Assembly (NCBI GenBank): GCA_021613535.1
Contig: CP075495.1
Span: forward strand, 13,764,001 to 13,828,000
Reading direction: 5' to 3'
Length of the DNA stretch: 64,000 nucleotides
Source: Adineta vaga
Lineage: Eukaryota > Rotifera
The notes under the pieces were generated by a model, which made no database searches, was not told where the DNA came from, and saw nothing but the letters and a program-made list of their open reading frames with translations. Of the stretch, positions 1 to 12,200 are shown in pieces. The position numbers and the translations under genes are program-made. Each line of letters opens with the position of its first letter. Within the stretch, counting starts at the first letter, position 1.

Positions 1-899
1 TACGTTCGATATGTCCAATAAATTTTTCAAAAAAAGCTCATATATAGCACGTTTTAAAACTTTTTAATATTGTTCTTTTTGCTCATGATATATTTTCGTA
101 TGTAACTCGTGAATTAGTGTTTAGCTTCTATAATTAAATCTTAGGATCGAATAATTAAAATTATTACGATACTTTCTATAAATATAAGTGAATCATAAAG
201 AAGAAAATCGGTACGCCTAAATCACGAAAAAGGTTGAGCCGTAGTACTATAGTTTCGTATATATACACTTCATACACCGATGTATGATTTGACAACTTTC
301 ATAGATGACGTCATTCTTCCAAAAAGAACAACTGCATTGATTGCTGTTAGTCAATGAATAGCACTCGTTGATTTCTATGTTGATCGAATTCATAAGCATA
401 TCTATTGGGAACATGTGTGGATCTCCGTCTAAAATATTCTCCAAATATTTAAAAAAATAACAAACAGAGAATTATAGTATGATCTAGAATTATTCAGAAG
501 GTCACATTTACTTCTCACATATTTATAGACTATATGTCGAATACTAGTTAATGAAATGAAGATTTACAATTATTGTTTTATTCTCTCGATTGTTCTTGTT
601 TTAAAATTTGATTTGTTTTGCATATCGTATAATTAGGATTTGCGATAGACAAAGAGAAAACAAAACGGAATTACACAACAAAGAAAGACAATTGACAATA
701 GTTAAGAGTTCGATTTTTGTGCAATCTAAAAGAAACGTTTACATATGTTTATGTTAATATATCCACACTTATCAGTTAAAAGTCAACGGTGAACATACAC
801 CCATGAGAAAAGATACATTAAATATGGAAGAATGTGGAACATACAAATAAATTATTGTTTGATTGTCTCACAAAGATGAAAATGTCGTTATATTTTTTT
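1..899. other. AT-rich stretch with no recognised gene
   Basis: This stretch lies downstream of the POU6F-like gene. A 65-codon minus-strand open frame (247-444) is preceded by a possible acceptor and holds several cysteines. It matches no family I recognise and has no clear companion exons, so I do not call it a gene. The rest is AT-rich and probably 3' UTR and intergenic DNA. Confidence 0.5.
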
Positions 900-2491
900 T
901 TATTCATTATCCGAATGATTCGTTGTATCAATCAGTTTGCTGTCTATTAATGAACTAGTAGTCGAGTCATTATCATCATTGATCTGATTTGATTTGAATT
1001 TTTTGGCAGAATTTTTCAATGCTTGTCGTTTATTACAGAACCTAGAAAGTAGATATTGATTATATTGACAGTAACATAAATTGAAATTTGCGATTCATAC
1101 CAAACGCGTATGACTTCTCGATCATAATTCAATTGTTGGGCAAGTGTTGACATATCAATACCAGATGGATGTGTATTGATTTCGAATGCATCATTCAATC
1201 TTTCTAATGCTTGAGGAGTAAATGATGTTCTTCGTTTACGTTTCTTTGCATTAAGATCTGTTACAAGTTCATGTAAATTTGTTGGACCATTTTTCAAACT
1301 TTAAATATAAAAATCAAATGATATATAATTAAGCTCTAGTATTCAGTTCAAGAAAGGTTCTTCATCTTACCGATCACCATATTTTAATTCAGCTTCATGC
1401 ATCCATTTCTCAAGTACCGGTTTAATTTTTGATGCACTCTTTGGTGTTATGTCAAGTTTTTCAAAACGACATATAGCGGATTGGCTATATGCTGGTCCAC
1501 GAGTAACACTCAATGCTTGACCAACTTGTGTTTGTGTTAAGCCTAATGCTAATCTTCGTAATTTAAAAGCTTTAGCAAATTTTTTAATTTCCTCTAAATT
1601 AATTCCATCAACTGTTGTCGTTGATGTTATAGCTGTTTCATCTGAAATACAAGATAAACATAATAAAAAAACAATCATTATCATCAATAATCATACTATT
1701 ATTTAGAGGTAATGTTGCAAGTGTTGTTGCAATTGTTGGAGAATTATCTTCATCATCAAAGGTTGATTTTTCATTTGTATCCGACGAACTATTTAGATGT
1801 ATTATATTATATCAAACCAATCAATGATCATTAAATGTGTACCTGCCATCAATTGATTCATTTCTGTACTTCATATTCACAGGTGAATTTGTTCTTGTCT
1901 AAACATAATATTAAAATGGATTCTTATTTTATTCAATTAATTATTTTTTACGGAAATTGGTTCTGTATGTGATGATTTTTGTATTTTGTTATTATCGATA
2001 AGTGTTGGTATTGGACCGAGTGCTATTTAAAAGAAAAGACAAACCGGAAGAGAATAATGACATACGAAGACATATATATATTATAAGAGAATAACTTACA
2101 AGAATTTTGTTGTTGAAATAGGAGAGCACTATTATTTAGAAGTAATTGTAATGCATTTGTAAGAGGATTATTAGTAAATGATAATAATGGAGGACAAGTT
2201 GCTCCTAATAAAAAAAGAAAGATGTAAATAATTTTTTTATTTCAAATATAAACCGATTCAATTACCAGAAAGTAATAATTGTGTGAACAATTGTTGCTGT
2301 TGTTGTTGAGATGTTAGATTAGGAAAAAGTGTTGAAAGAAAGGGATTCATATGAAAATTTGATGATGTACAAGATGTATTCATTGAATGATCTAAATAAA
2401 AGAAATTTTTTTAACAAAAATGATTGATATGAATCGATAAAAATTTACCTTGTGATTTTCGAGATTTTTCAGAAGTTGTTGGAAGTGTCAT
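900..2491 (-). CDS. POU6F: POU class 6 homeobox transcription factor
   Basis: Nuclear DNA-binding regulator with a POU-specific domain and a POU homeodomain. Nine exons join in frame to 367 residues: 2449-2491, 2266-2391, 2100-2204, 1952-2022, 1843-1898, 1697-1788, 1371-1641, 1101-1298 and 900-1041. The N-terminal half is rich in Q, N, S and T, as in an activation region. The POU-specific domain lies in 1371-1641; its phrases LTQTQVGQAL, YSQSAICRFEKLDITPKSA and IKPVLEKWM are hallmarks of the POU6 class. The homeodomain begins KRKRRTSFTPQALERLN. It is split by an intron inside recognition helix 3, and the last exon supplies FCNKRQ, giving the POU-typical WFCN core. In animals POU6F genes act mainly in neurons. 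No other gene lies within 2.7 kb upstream, so long regulatory DNA is likely. The class assignment is strong. The exact start (ATG at 2491, short first exon) is less certain. Confidence 0.93.
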
Positions 2492-5266
2492 ATAGTTATG
2501 TTCTAAAAGTGTATAATCTTCAATATATTTGACTTATCTTTATTTTAAAATCAACTGTTTACACATCTCTCATTCTTATTTTAACTTGACTGTTTATATA
2601 TTCTTATCGCGCGTGTATACTGCTCTCGCACTTACTCGAGAATGTGAAACACACCACACATACTCTATCACTTTCGAGTAAGTAAGCACCATCTCCTCGC
2701 GTTGTCCCATTGGTAATTTGATTCCACAACTTTTTTTTTGTTCTATACTACTCGATGACTATGCATTGTATTTTATGCGCAAACGAAACAGATAGATAGG
2801 CAATAGAGACGCCGGAACGAACTAAAATATAAATTGACTTTCGCTGTTTAGTGCTACATCGATCGAATAAAGTTAAACTCGAACCAGGTGCAATTTTAAT
2901 TGTATGTATGTATATGTATGCGCATATCTATCTCTATACGCATAAGTGAAATTTTCACTCATTTTCACCAAACAACGATCATAAAATAGGCAAGAGAGCG
3001 AAAAAAAAATTCGAAAAGAAACACATAAATTAAAGAGATTGTTCCATATAAGCAAGAAAGAAGAGAAGAAAGAGAAAAAGGAAAAAAGCTCATTAATATT
3101 ATCTTGATAACGAAATCGAAGTACATATGTAAAAAGAAGAAAAGAATAATGATGATACTGTTTATGCAAATGTAAAGAGAAGAAAAAAATTCGTAGTTGT
3201 TGCTGTCGTTTTGGATAATTTATGCTAAACGCACATCAACAGACAAAACGAAGAGAAAAGAATGATGGAGAAATAGAGAAAAGACTCTATCACATCCAAA
3301 AAATCGATGAGAATGAACAAAAAAAAGAATATTCACAATTATGCACAATCGACACTATCTCTCTTTTGCTTCTATTCTATCTCTACTTGCTTTGCTTGTC
3401 AACGAGCGATTCATATTTCTTTTCTTCTTGTTCTTCTTTTTTAGCCTCTTTTGTTATATGTTTCCAATATGTGCAAAAAGAATAAAAAAAAAGGAAGGAG
3501 AAAGAATATTGAAGAAGAGAAGAAAAGAGATTTCTTTCGATCATGATCATATGATGATAATGATGATGATGACGATGATGGTGATGAACATCTCTCTACT
3601 CGATTATTATAGCACGCAACTCTACGATCTTACGCACAGAGAGTATATATATATCTATGTATACATCGACAGAAGTTTTCTTTTTCTTTCTTTTATTTTC
3701 GTTATTATTATTATTGTTGTTGTTAAAAATACTTAATTTGGTCGCTTACTGATCGAGAAAAAGAAATTTCTGATAGGTCCACATTATAAAATAAGCTTCG
3801 TCACACCCATTATCTTTTTTTTCTCTATGCATTATAGATCGTTTCTTTCTCTTTCTCTCTTCCCTGATTATAATAAATCATCATCTCTTTTTCGGTCGGT
3901 CGTCGTCGGAATCACATTAGCAAAAAATCTTTTCCCTTCTCGTCTTCTTCTTTCTTGCGTTCATTCAAATGAAGAGTAGTGAATGCGGAAGAGAGGACAT
4001 TATCCCCCAAAAAAAATCTCACTATGTCGCTCGTGCAGAAATAGTAAGAGAACTTTTTTCATATATATATATATATATATATATCGTCTTCATAATGATG
4101 TAGAAGACGCGACATCGAACAAATTAGTGAGTGTATGCTGACGAGTCTGTAAATTGGACAAACATGTCTCTATCGGAGTTCTCGCTCGTTCACTCACTTA
4201 TATACTCATGCATTCATTCAATCGAACGTTTGAGATATATAGAAAGAAAAATTGAAGATGACGAAGAAGAAAAATCATTCAGTATAAAACTTAAAGATAA
4301 CAAAATTCTTGTCAGAAATAATACTAATGAACAAAATCGAAGAGAATAATGTTAATAAATAACAAAAATGTTTTATATAGTAGAAAAATCTATCTTAAAT
4401 AAATTTTCACACATTTGACAAAGATCAATGGCAGAGAGATGAAAATAGATGTGTTAATAAATAAAAAGCATTATTATAATATATATATAATACAATATTC
4501 AAATCTAGATAAAGCACATAAAAACAACATTTAGAAAGTTTATTTCATTTATTGACATTTCCGTTATCGTGGATAGAAGTTAGACTATCTAAATACATTT
4601 TCTCAGAATGATTGCAGATAATTTTACATTTATGATGAAACAAAAACAATAAGATAGTTTCATGTTAGATATAAATAATTCTAGGCGAATATTGATTTAA
4701 ACAGGATAATTATTAATGAACTATTTATCTATAACTATTCAATTTCTCCATATGATTTAAAGAGAATTCTACTCATAATTTATCTTGAAGATACTGACAA
4801 TGATATAATTCGAAATCTAACTAATATGTCAAATGAATGTTACTAATACTTACGAAAAAGATCTAAGGAGGTAACAATTCCAAACGATATACTTGTGTGT
4901 CACAAGAAACAATCTGTGCAATTCTACTTATTATCGACTAAATAGTTTCACATTTTCCTGTTTTATACACTTCATTGATTGTGAGAAATTTGTTTTACTT
5001 TTATTAGATTGGAGAATAGAAATATATTGTTGATCGTACTCAAAATACGACAAGTTGAAACATTTTCTCATAATATAAAAAGAACTGAACTGAACTGAGC
5101 TGATAGTAATGGATAAATTCATTAGACAATAGACTCAATTCCATTCATCAAGGATCAAATAATTCAAATCTTCAATAATAATTGTCTTTTATTAGTTTAA
5201 GAGATAAATACAACAACAAAAATTCCGTTTCATTTTCACTATGCAAAAAATCGTCACTGTATATTT
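2492..5266. other. Long non-coding upstream region of the POU6F-like gene
   Basis: About 2.8 kb without a convincing coding exon, unusually long for this gene-dense contig. It holds purine- and pyrimidine-rich tracts, an (AT)n microsatellite at about 4061-4084 and GATGAT-type repeats near 3545-3590. The open frames here are low-complexity and lack family signatures. It probably contains the 5' UTR, promoter and enhancers of the POU6F-like gene on one side and the 3' UTR of the protease gene on the other. Confidence 0.5.
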
Positions 5267-8171
5267 TCAAGTTAAAATATCAGTGACAATTTGAGTATAG
5301 TCATATGCGGAACTACAATTCAATGGTACTGTTGAAGAAGAAGACGACGACATTATTTGAAGAATCCATTGATGATAAGCTGATACACGTGTATATATTC
5401 CACCACTATTTGCACGACTACAACCATCACCAAATGATACAATACCAACGATATACCATCGATTATTTTTGTATAACATCAATGGACCACCTGAATCTCC
5501 GCGACCTATTACATACCGAATAAACAAACAATCTAATTATTAGATAGAAATTTTTGTCTTACAAGCATCTTTTTTTCCATCAGTCCAGCCAGCACACATT
5601 TGATATTCAGTTGATTCAATTGATGAACAAAGTGATGGTGGAAGCATATGTAAATCTGCGTGCATTAAAGTATTTAAACTTGAACTATATTCAGCATTGG
5701 AACCCCATCCAGCTACCCATACTCGTGTACCATTATCAATAGTTTGTTCATCTGTTGGTAAACAAATTGTATCTACTAATGAACTTCGTATAACTGGTTG
5801 TTTTAATTTTAATATTGCTATGTCATGTAGAAGTGTATTATGATTGAAACCGGGATGAATACATGTATGTTCAAGTGTAAATGTTCGTGGTTGTCTTTTA
5901 TTTGTATTATCACCATGAACAATATCATTTTCAACATTAATAACATCAAATGATACACGATATGTATCTTTTAATGATGATTGATAACGATTCGGCAAAC
6001 GCATCGTATCAAATGTTGGTAATTGATTACTAAGACAATGTGCAGCAGTTATTAAATAACGATTTGCAATTAATGTTGCTGCACATTTTTGTGTAATATT
6101 TATCCAACGATTCATATCATCACGGAAATACACTCCAACAACAGCCATCCATGGCCATTGTCCACGATAGGATTGATCGCCATTGACAATACGTGCAAGT
6201 CGTCGATTAACAGGTAAACCGCATTCTGTACATTCACCAGTATCACTTTTTGTAATATTTAACGTGCAACAATCAAAACGATCTCGTGTTAATATACATG
6301 AACGACCACGTTCACACATTGATGGCATTAATGCACATTCATTAATTTTCGAACATTGTCCATTTTCATACATAATATGACCTGGGAGACACTAAAAATA
6401 GACGTATATGATTCATTTTATGATAAGGATTCTTTTTTTTCTTATTTCATACCTGACAATTATATCCATCAGATGGTGATATAACACATTCACTATGAGG
6501 ACCACAAAGATCATTTTGTTCTGCACAAATATTTCGTGGTATACATTGTTCATTATTTCCTTGATTGACTAAACATTGACAGTAGTAACGACCTGGCAAA
6601 TTAATACATGTACTTATATTCGTATTACATGGATGATAAAGATTACATTCATCGATATCAATACAAGAATCTTTATCTTGTTCTCGAATAAAACCTGGTC
6701 GACATCGACATATATAACTACCGATAGTATTTATACATTGCATATTTAGACCAGTACATGTATGAAATCCAGCACCATTAAAACATTCATTTCGATCAAT
6801 ACATGTACATGATGATGTTAATAAATTTCGTTCGTATCCATTTGGACAAAAGCATGATGATGATGAGAAATGAATGGTAAGATTTGTTGTTAGAAGTAAT
6901 AGAAGAATAGCTATTAAGAAGAGTATTAAAATAAGAATAAATAGAAATAAATAACGATAACGATATCGATAGAAACACGTCTGTTTCTTTTTATCATTGG
7001 TAAAAATCGATGGAGTATATGTCGGATGAATTGTGAACGAACCATTTGTTCGAGTAGATACTGATGCTCGAGTCGGACAATTTGATTGATTCCGTAAAAC
7101 ATTGAGAGCATAAAGTTGATAAAATAATAAGGATCGAGTAGGTTCTGTCGGAGTTACAGAAGTAGAATTAGTTTGAAAAGGTAAACCATAGAGAGAACGT
7201 CGAAAATTTCTAAACATATAAATGAATTATCAGACTAAATGTATTGCATGAACAACGACTAAAATTTCCAGTCAAATATCATTATCACAAGTTCTCGAAA
7301 GAAATCTGGATAATGATTGACCTAAATTCTGTTATCTGTGTCCCCGGTTTTTGCATGTTCTGGTTCTTGTTATAACATACTGAGAAAGACATCATTAATG
7401 ATCATCATGAAATCACACGTAATCACTAGTAGAAAACATGCATTCAAACCGGAAACTTATATTCACTCTCATTCTCTTGCTCATCTTCATAATGATAAGT
7501 AGTCTCTAAAACAAAAATCTAATAATTGACTCATTCAATTACAATACTTTTCAGATGCTGCGATATAATTCTTCATTAATAGACCAGTAACGATCATGAC
7601 ATGTCATTGAACTAATACTCAATAGATACAAATGAATTAACTCATTTATTCATCAATATTCTTTACTCGATTTACTTTTAATCTATATTTGATTCACATT
7701 GACATACGAAACACGTTCTAGCATGAATCTAAATCACATGAATTGTAAATTATGATTATGTATAGCATCATGAATTGAAAGAAAAGGTACTAATTTTTAT
7801 TATTCAAACAATTCGATGAATATAAGTTTGATTATTTTCTTCGTTATGAAGGATCTGTCAAAGTATGAAATCGAGGTTTTTATTTCTTTTGATAATCTCC
7901 AGATATCTATTCTATCGTCCTTTTTTTCTGACTAATAGTTTATATCTTTAGAAATAAATGAAAGCAGATGGCAAAGACATTTAAGAAAAATAATTGAATA
8001 TAACGATGAAGAACAATTATCAATGACTTACCTGATTGTATCAGTTGAAATTTTAGTTATGGGTATTGATATATCACTATTACCATCAAATAATGATGGA
8101 TCATCAACGATATTTTCATTCGAATGAATGGCATTATTTTGAATCTGAGAAAAATCCACTTCTGTATTCAT
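5267..8171 (-). CDS. EGF-domain type II transmembrane serine protease, trypsin-like
   Basis: A cell-surface S1-family protease of 654 residues in four in-frame exons (8032-8171, 6453-7209, 5563-6391, 5267-5505). A cytoplasmic N-terminus ends in basic residues (RYRYRY). A very hydrophobic anchor follows at about 134-154. Then come cysteine-rich EGF-like modules, including the calcium-binding type IDIDEC at about 165-345. The peptidase domain begins at RIVNG (activation cleavage, residue 366/367). The catalytic triad is visible: His417 in TAAHC, Asp489 in HDIAIL and Ser580 in CRGDSGGP. The Asp six residues before the Ser predicts trypsin-like (Lys/Arg) specificity. The start is the ATG at 8171, which opens the exon that splices in phase into 7209; a longer N-terminus cannot be excluded. 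The 822-nt first intron is long for this contig. The substrate is unknown. Confidence 0.9.
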
Positions 8172-9246
8172 CCATTCAACATATGTAAGACTCGTGCTTG
8201 TAACAATGAAAACTGGTCATTTATGTCAAATTGTAAGATGACAGGAGCCGAAGATAAATATCACCTTCGGCGTACGCGTACAAACCCTAAGCCATCACAC
8301 TATTAAGATAAACAGAGAAGAAAAAAAGGCGACAGTCGATGTCGACGATGTTTGTAGTATTATGTATTATGTTTGTATACTTCGATGACAAAACTTGTAA
8401 GAACAAAAAATGTTACATAAAGATTTAGAAAAAAAAGATTCTTTTTAAGTAGATTAACTGTAAATACTTTCGATGATTCATCATGTTTTTTTTATTATGA
8501 TCGATCAATAAAAATGGATTCAAGTGCATTTGATGAAATTTAATAAGATGTTATCGAATTTGTCGTTTTGATAATCTTAAATAGAAATAATGAATGCGTT
8601 CGTATAACTAGATTTAGTCTTTCCTATAAGAATGATGATGACGATGTAAATAAAACAAAAATTTCTGCTGAATAGATTGTTAGAATGTGCATATCACTGT
8701 CATGTTGCATCAAAGTGATTGTTAACATCTATCTCTTTACATATTTATATATGTGTTGATTGTTAGAAGACGAAGAAAAAAGAAAAATGAAGAGACTAAA
8801 AAAGAGATAAAAGAGGAAGAGAAATAAGGAAAAGAAGAAATTTCCAAACATAGTAATAAATGTAACAAGAATAGGAGTAGACTCTTGTTCGATTCTCTGT
8901 CAGCTAGAAAGCACGATCTGATAGACTACTAACCATCTGTCGATCGTACTGTAATAAAGAAATTTCTATATTGAAGATAATTTCATTTTTTTACAAAATT
9001 AATTTACAAACGAAGAAAAACGTTGTTCTCAGGTATGTGCATATAAATGATACTTCACTGTCATTATTCATTATATTCGCGTGAGAATAGATGGATGACA
9101 CATATGCATTATTGTGAGACAAACTATTTCCGTATTCATTGCATTACACGACTGTTCTATTTTGATTATCAACTTTTTAACTTTTGTCTTATAGTATTTC
9201 TAGAGAAGAAAAATATTCTTATTAGTATTGATTTATAACTTTAGAC
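8172..9246. other. Divergent intergenic region between protease and C2-domain gene
   Basis: About 1.1 kb separates the minus-strand protease start from the plus-strand C2 gene start. I see no coding exon. AT-rich and purine-rich stretches at 8760-8870 are the only notable feature. It probably holds promoters for both genes. Confidence 0.45.
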
Positions 9247-12200
9247 ATGGAATCATTTTTTCGGCGCATGTCATCAATAGTTTCAAAGAATAGTTTTAAA
9301 TCAACGGATGTAAATGAAAATGAACAAGAAAATAGCGAAGAAGATTATGGTCGACTAAGATGTTTTCGTGAAATGCAAGAACGACGGAAGTCAGCACCTG
9401 ATATTCACAGACGTGCAAATGCGACTTCCATAGCATCCATGCAGATTGAAGAAAATGATATATCAACTGAACAAATGAATCTACCAAGATCAACAACAAC
9501 ATCAAAAACAAATTCTACTCAATTCTCACGGCCTCATTCTAATTCTACAAGTAAGTTGTTTGAAAAATTCCTTTGAGATTTCAGATTTTTATAAAAACGA
9601 GGACGTGTACTATGTTTTTCTTTTAAGGTTATTTTCAACATTCATGCAGTAGTGCCACTTTAACTAGCTATATGTTATTAATAGAATTCGAAAGATAGAT
9701 TTATAATTGATAATTCGATGATTAAAATAGAAAAAAATATGAATTATAAATTATATTTTAAGAAAAAGAAATCTTCATTGTATAAAAAATCTTTGAATTT
9801 TGAGAAATTAATATTTGACTATTCTCTTACACAATCAATCTTACTTATGATATAAAAAGCAAATAAGTGTTGAAAAAACATAGACAGTAAATTCATCAAA
9901 TATTTTAGATTAATTTTACAATGATCTGACGTAGGCTAAAAGAAGAGAGAAATAGAGAGAAATTCATTTAGCCGTTAGATGATCTTCATGAATAGAAAGG
10001 TCTATAATGTATTTCATAGTTTTTAAAGGTTTCTTTTCTTGTTTATATTCCTTGAACGTTATTATTTCGTGTCTCTACTCAATCATCACTAATAAATGCG
10101 TTGTTTCTATTTCTTTTGCTTTCAATTTATCTAAAAGAATAGAGTAGAAAAGTTCCTTTTTCTTTTTTCTTAAAGATTTCGGCCTGATTTTAAGAAATAT
10201 CATGTTTTCTTTTTCATGCTGTTTTGAAAACAAAAAAATGTCATTTTTGAGGTATAAATATATCTTAATAAAGTGTATTGTTACGAGAAAATAGCTTTAT
10301 TATTTGTAAATATTTCAAGTGCACTTTGATTCAATCCTTTGATGAATGAATCCATATAAGATTCGAGGGTAGAATCGAAGAATTGTTTTTTGGTCGGAAA
10401 ATCATGAATGAAGATGAAATTCTTTTCTTTTATTCAATCGAGAAGAATTTCTTGTGAATTAGTTATTCAATCTTGCATTCTTCAATCTTTGGAATCCACA
10501 CACATACATACAGAAATCTTTCTTTTGAAAACATTTTGTCGATTTCTGTCTTTTTCTTATTGATATTATGTGGAAAATATGCTTGTTAACTTTTATCAAT
10601 TGACTTTTTCTACATGAATGAATGATGTTTCACATTAATTTTTGCTGTATTAATATATAGATAGAAAATACTCATAATAATTCAGAGCAGAGAAATTTTC
10701 TTTCTCAATTTTTATTTGATTGTTTCCAATCGGAAGTTGAATGATGGAAAGTATGTATTCATTCAAAACAATGTAGCGGAATTAAATTAGTTTGTTAAGA
10801 AACGATATTGATCTCTGTTTGCTGTTATCTTGCCGATCTTTGATCATGTCAAAGTTTTGATGTTGCCTATTGTCTTATATGAAAGGAAAAGGAGGTACCA
10901 TCTAATATATGAATCATAAAATAAAGACAAAAGAATCAAGGAAACATAGAGCGAAACGACGCACAAATAAGTTATTGTTTCTCCTATATCTAGGACTTAG
11001 CTATTCAGATAGTCGCTTTCGTCACAAGTATTGAATGTGTTTCCTTTATGCTTACTTATTTTATTGTTCCAATGGGACACGGAGACTTAGAGAAAGAGAG
11101 GGAGAAAAAAAGAAGAAGTAGTAATCAAGAAAAAATATAGTAAGAATAAACCATATACGAGAGAGAGAGAGAGAGAAACAGGGTACGAGCAAAGGGAATA
11201 ATCAACATTTTTATTTATTCCTACTCGACAGAAGTTTAAATCTGCGTGACTTCGATAGTTGAATCAATATAATTATGTATTTTCGAATTCGCGACTAATC
11301 CGCATTTCATTTTACTTAATTTTCATATGTTCATGTCTATTAATGATTTCTGTCTATATAAAAACATTCATTGTTATATTATTTGACGATCAATAACAAT
11401 TCAAACGTATGGCTAAAATAGGTTCTTTTCTTCGTCGTTTTTTTAATTCACATTCTGCTGATGATCAGAATTCATCATCAACATCTGAACCTCAATGCAA
11501 TATCATTCTCATACCTCCATCATCACCAACGAATGTAATCACATCTAAACCAACAACTCTCGCCACACGATCATGTACAGTATCACCTCAATTATCTCCA
11601 CAGCCGATAATAAAACAAACTGTTGATAAAATCAATACAACATCAAATTCAAATTTTCTTTCATCAGATATTAATAAAAGCAATGTTCGACGTTTAAGTG
11701 CTCCTCTTCTTATTCAAACATTTACTACTCAGCAATCTCAATATTCATCAACAATTGTTAATGAAATAACTGAACAAGCATTAATAGCTTCACTTCATCG
11801 TCTCTCCATTTCATCAGTACCAGCTGCTACTCTCTATCATAAATCTAGTAATCCGAGTTTAGGTAATACTTGTATAAGTAATACACCAACACATCCTTTA
11901 TCACGACCAGAAGTTCGTTCAGCGTCTTTCAATTTAACAACATCGCCGAGTTCGATCAGTAACAATCTCGTAGGAAACAATAATTCATCATCATGCGGTA
12001 GGTGGAGAGATATTTGTTTACTTTATTTCATTATTTACAGATTTAAATACGCGATATAATCTAACTTCTGTTCAGTCTTTTATATTCTATTCGTAAGTTT
12101 TCTCTTGTGTCAACGATGTCAATCAAACAAATCTGATTTGTATTCATAATGAAAAGAGAAGAAAAGAAAAGAAAAGAAGAAGGGAACGACGACGACATGG

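Noticed and set aside
247-444. 65-codon minus-strand open frame with several cysteines
   Set aside because: A possible acceptor precedes it, but there are no companion exons, no recognisable domain and no support upstream.
3222-3736. Overlapping plus-strand open frames upstream of the POU6F gene
   Set aside because: Low-complexity Phe/Leu/Met and Glu/Lys runs from simple sequence, with no splice logic or homology.
4061-4084. (AT)n tracts here and at 13458, 43823, 53500; (CT)n at 56417; (GA)n at 11160
   Set aside because: Ordinary microsatellites. Noted in region entries but not treated as functional or as CRISPR-like arrays.
5305-6380. Plus-strand frames across the protease gene
   Set aside because: They are antisense shadows of well-conserved protease exons.
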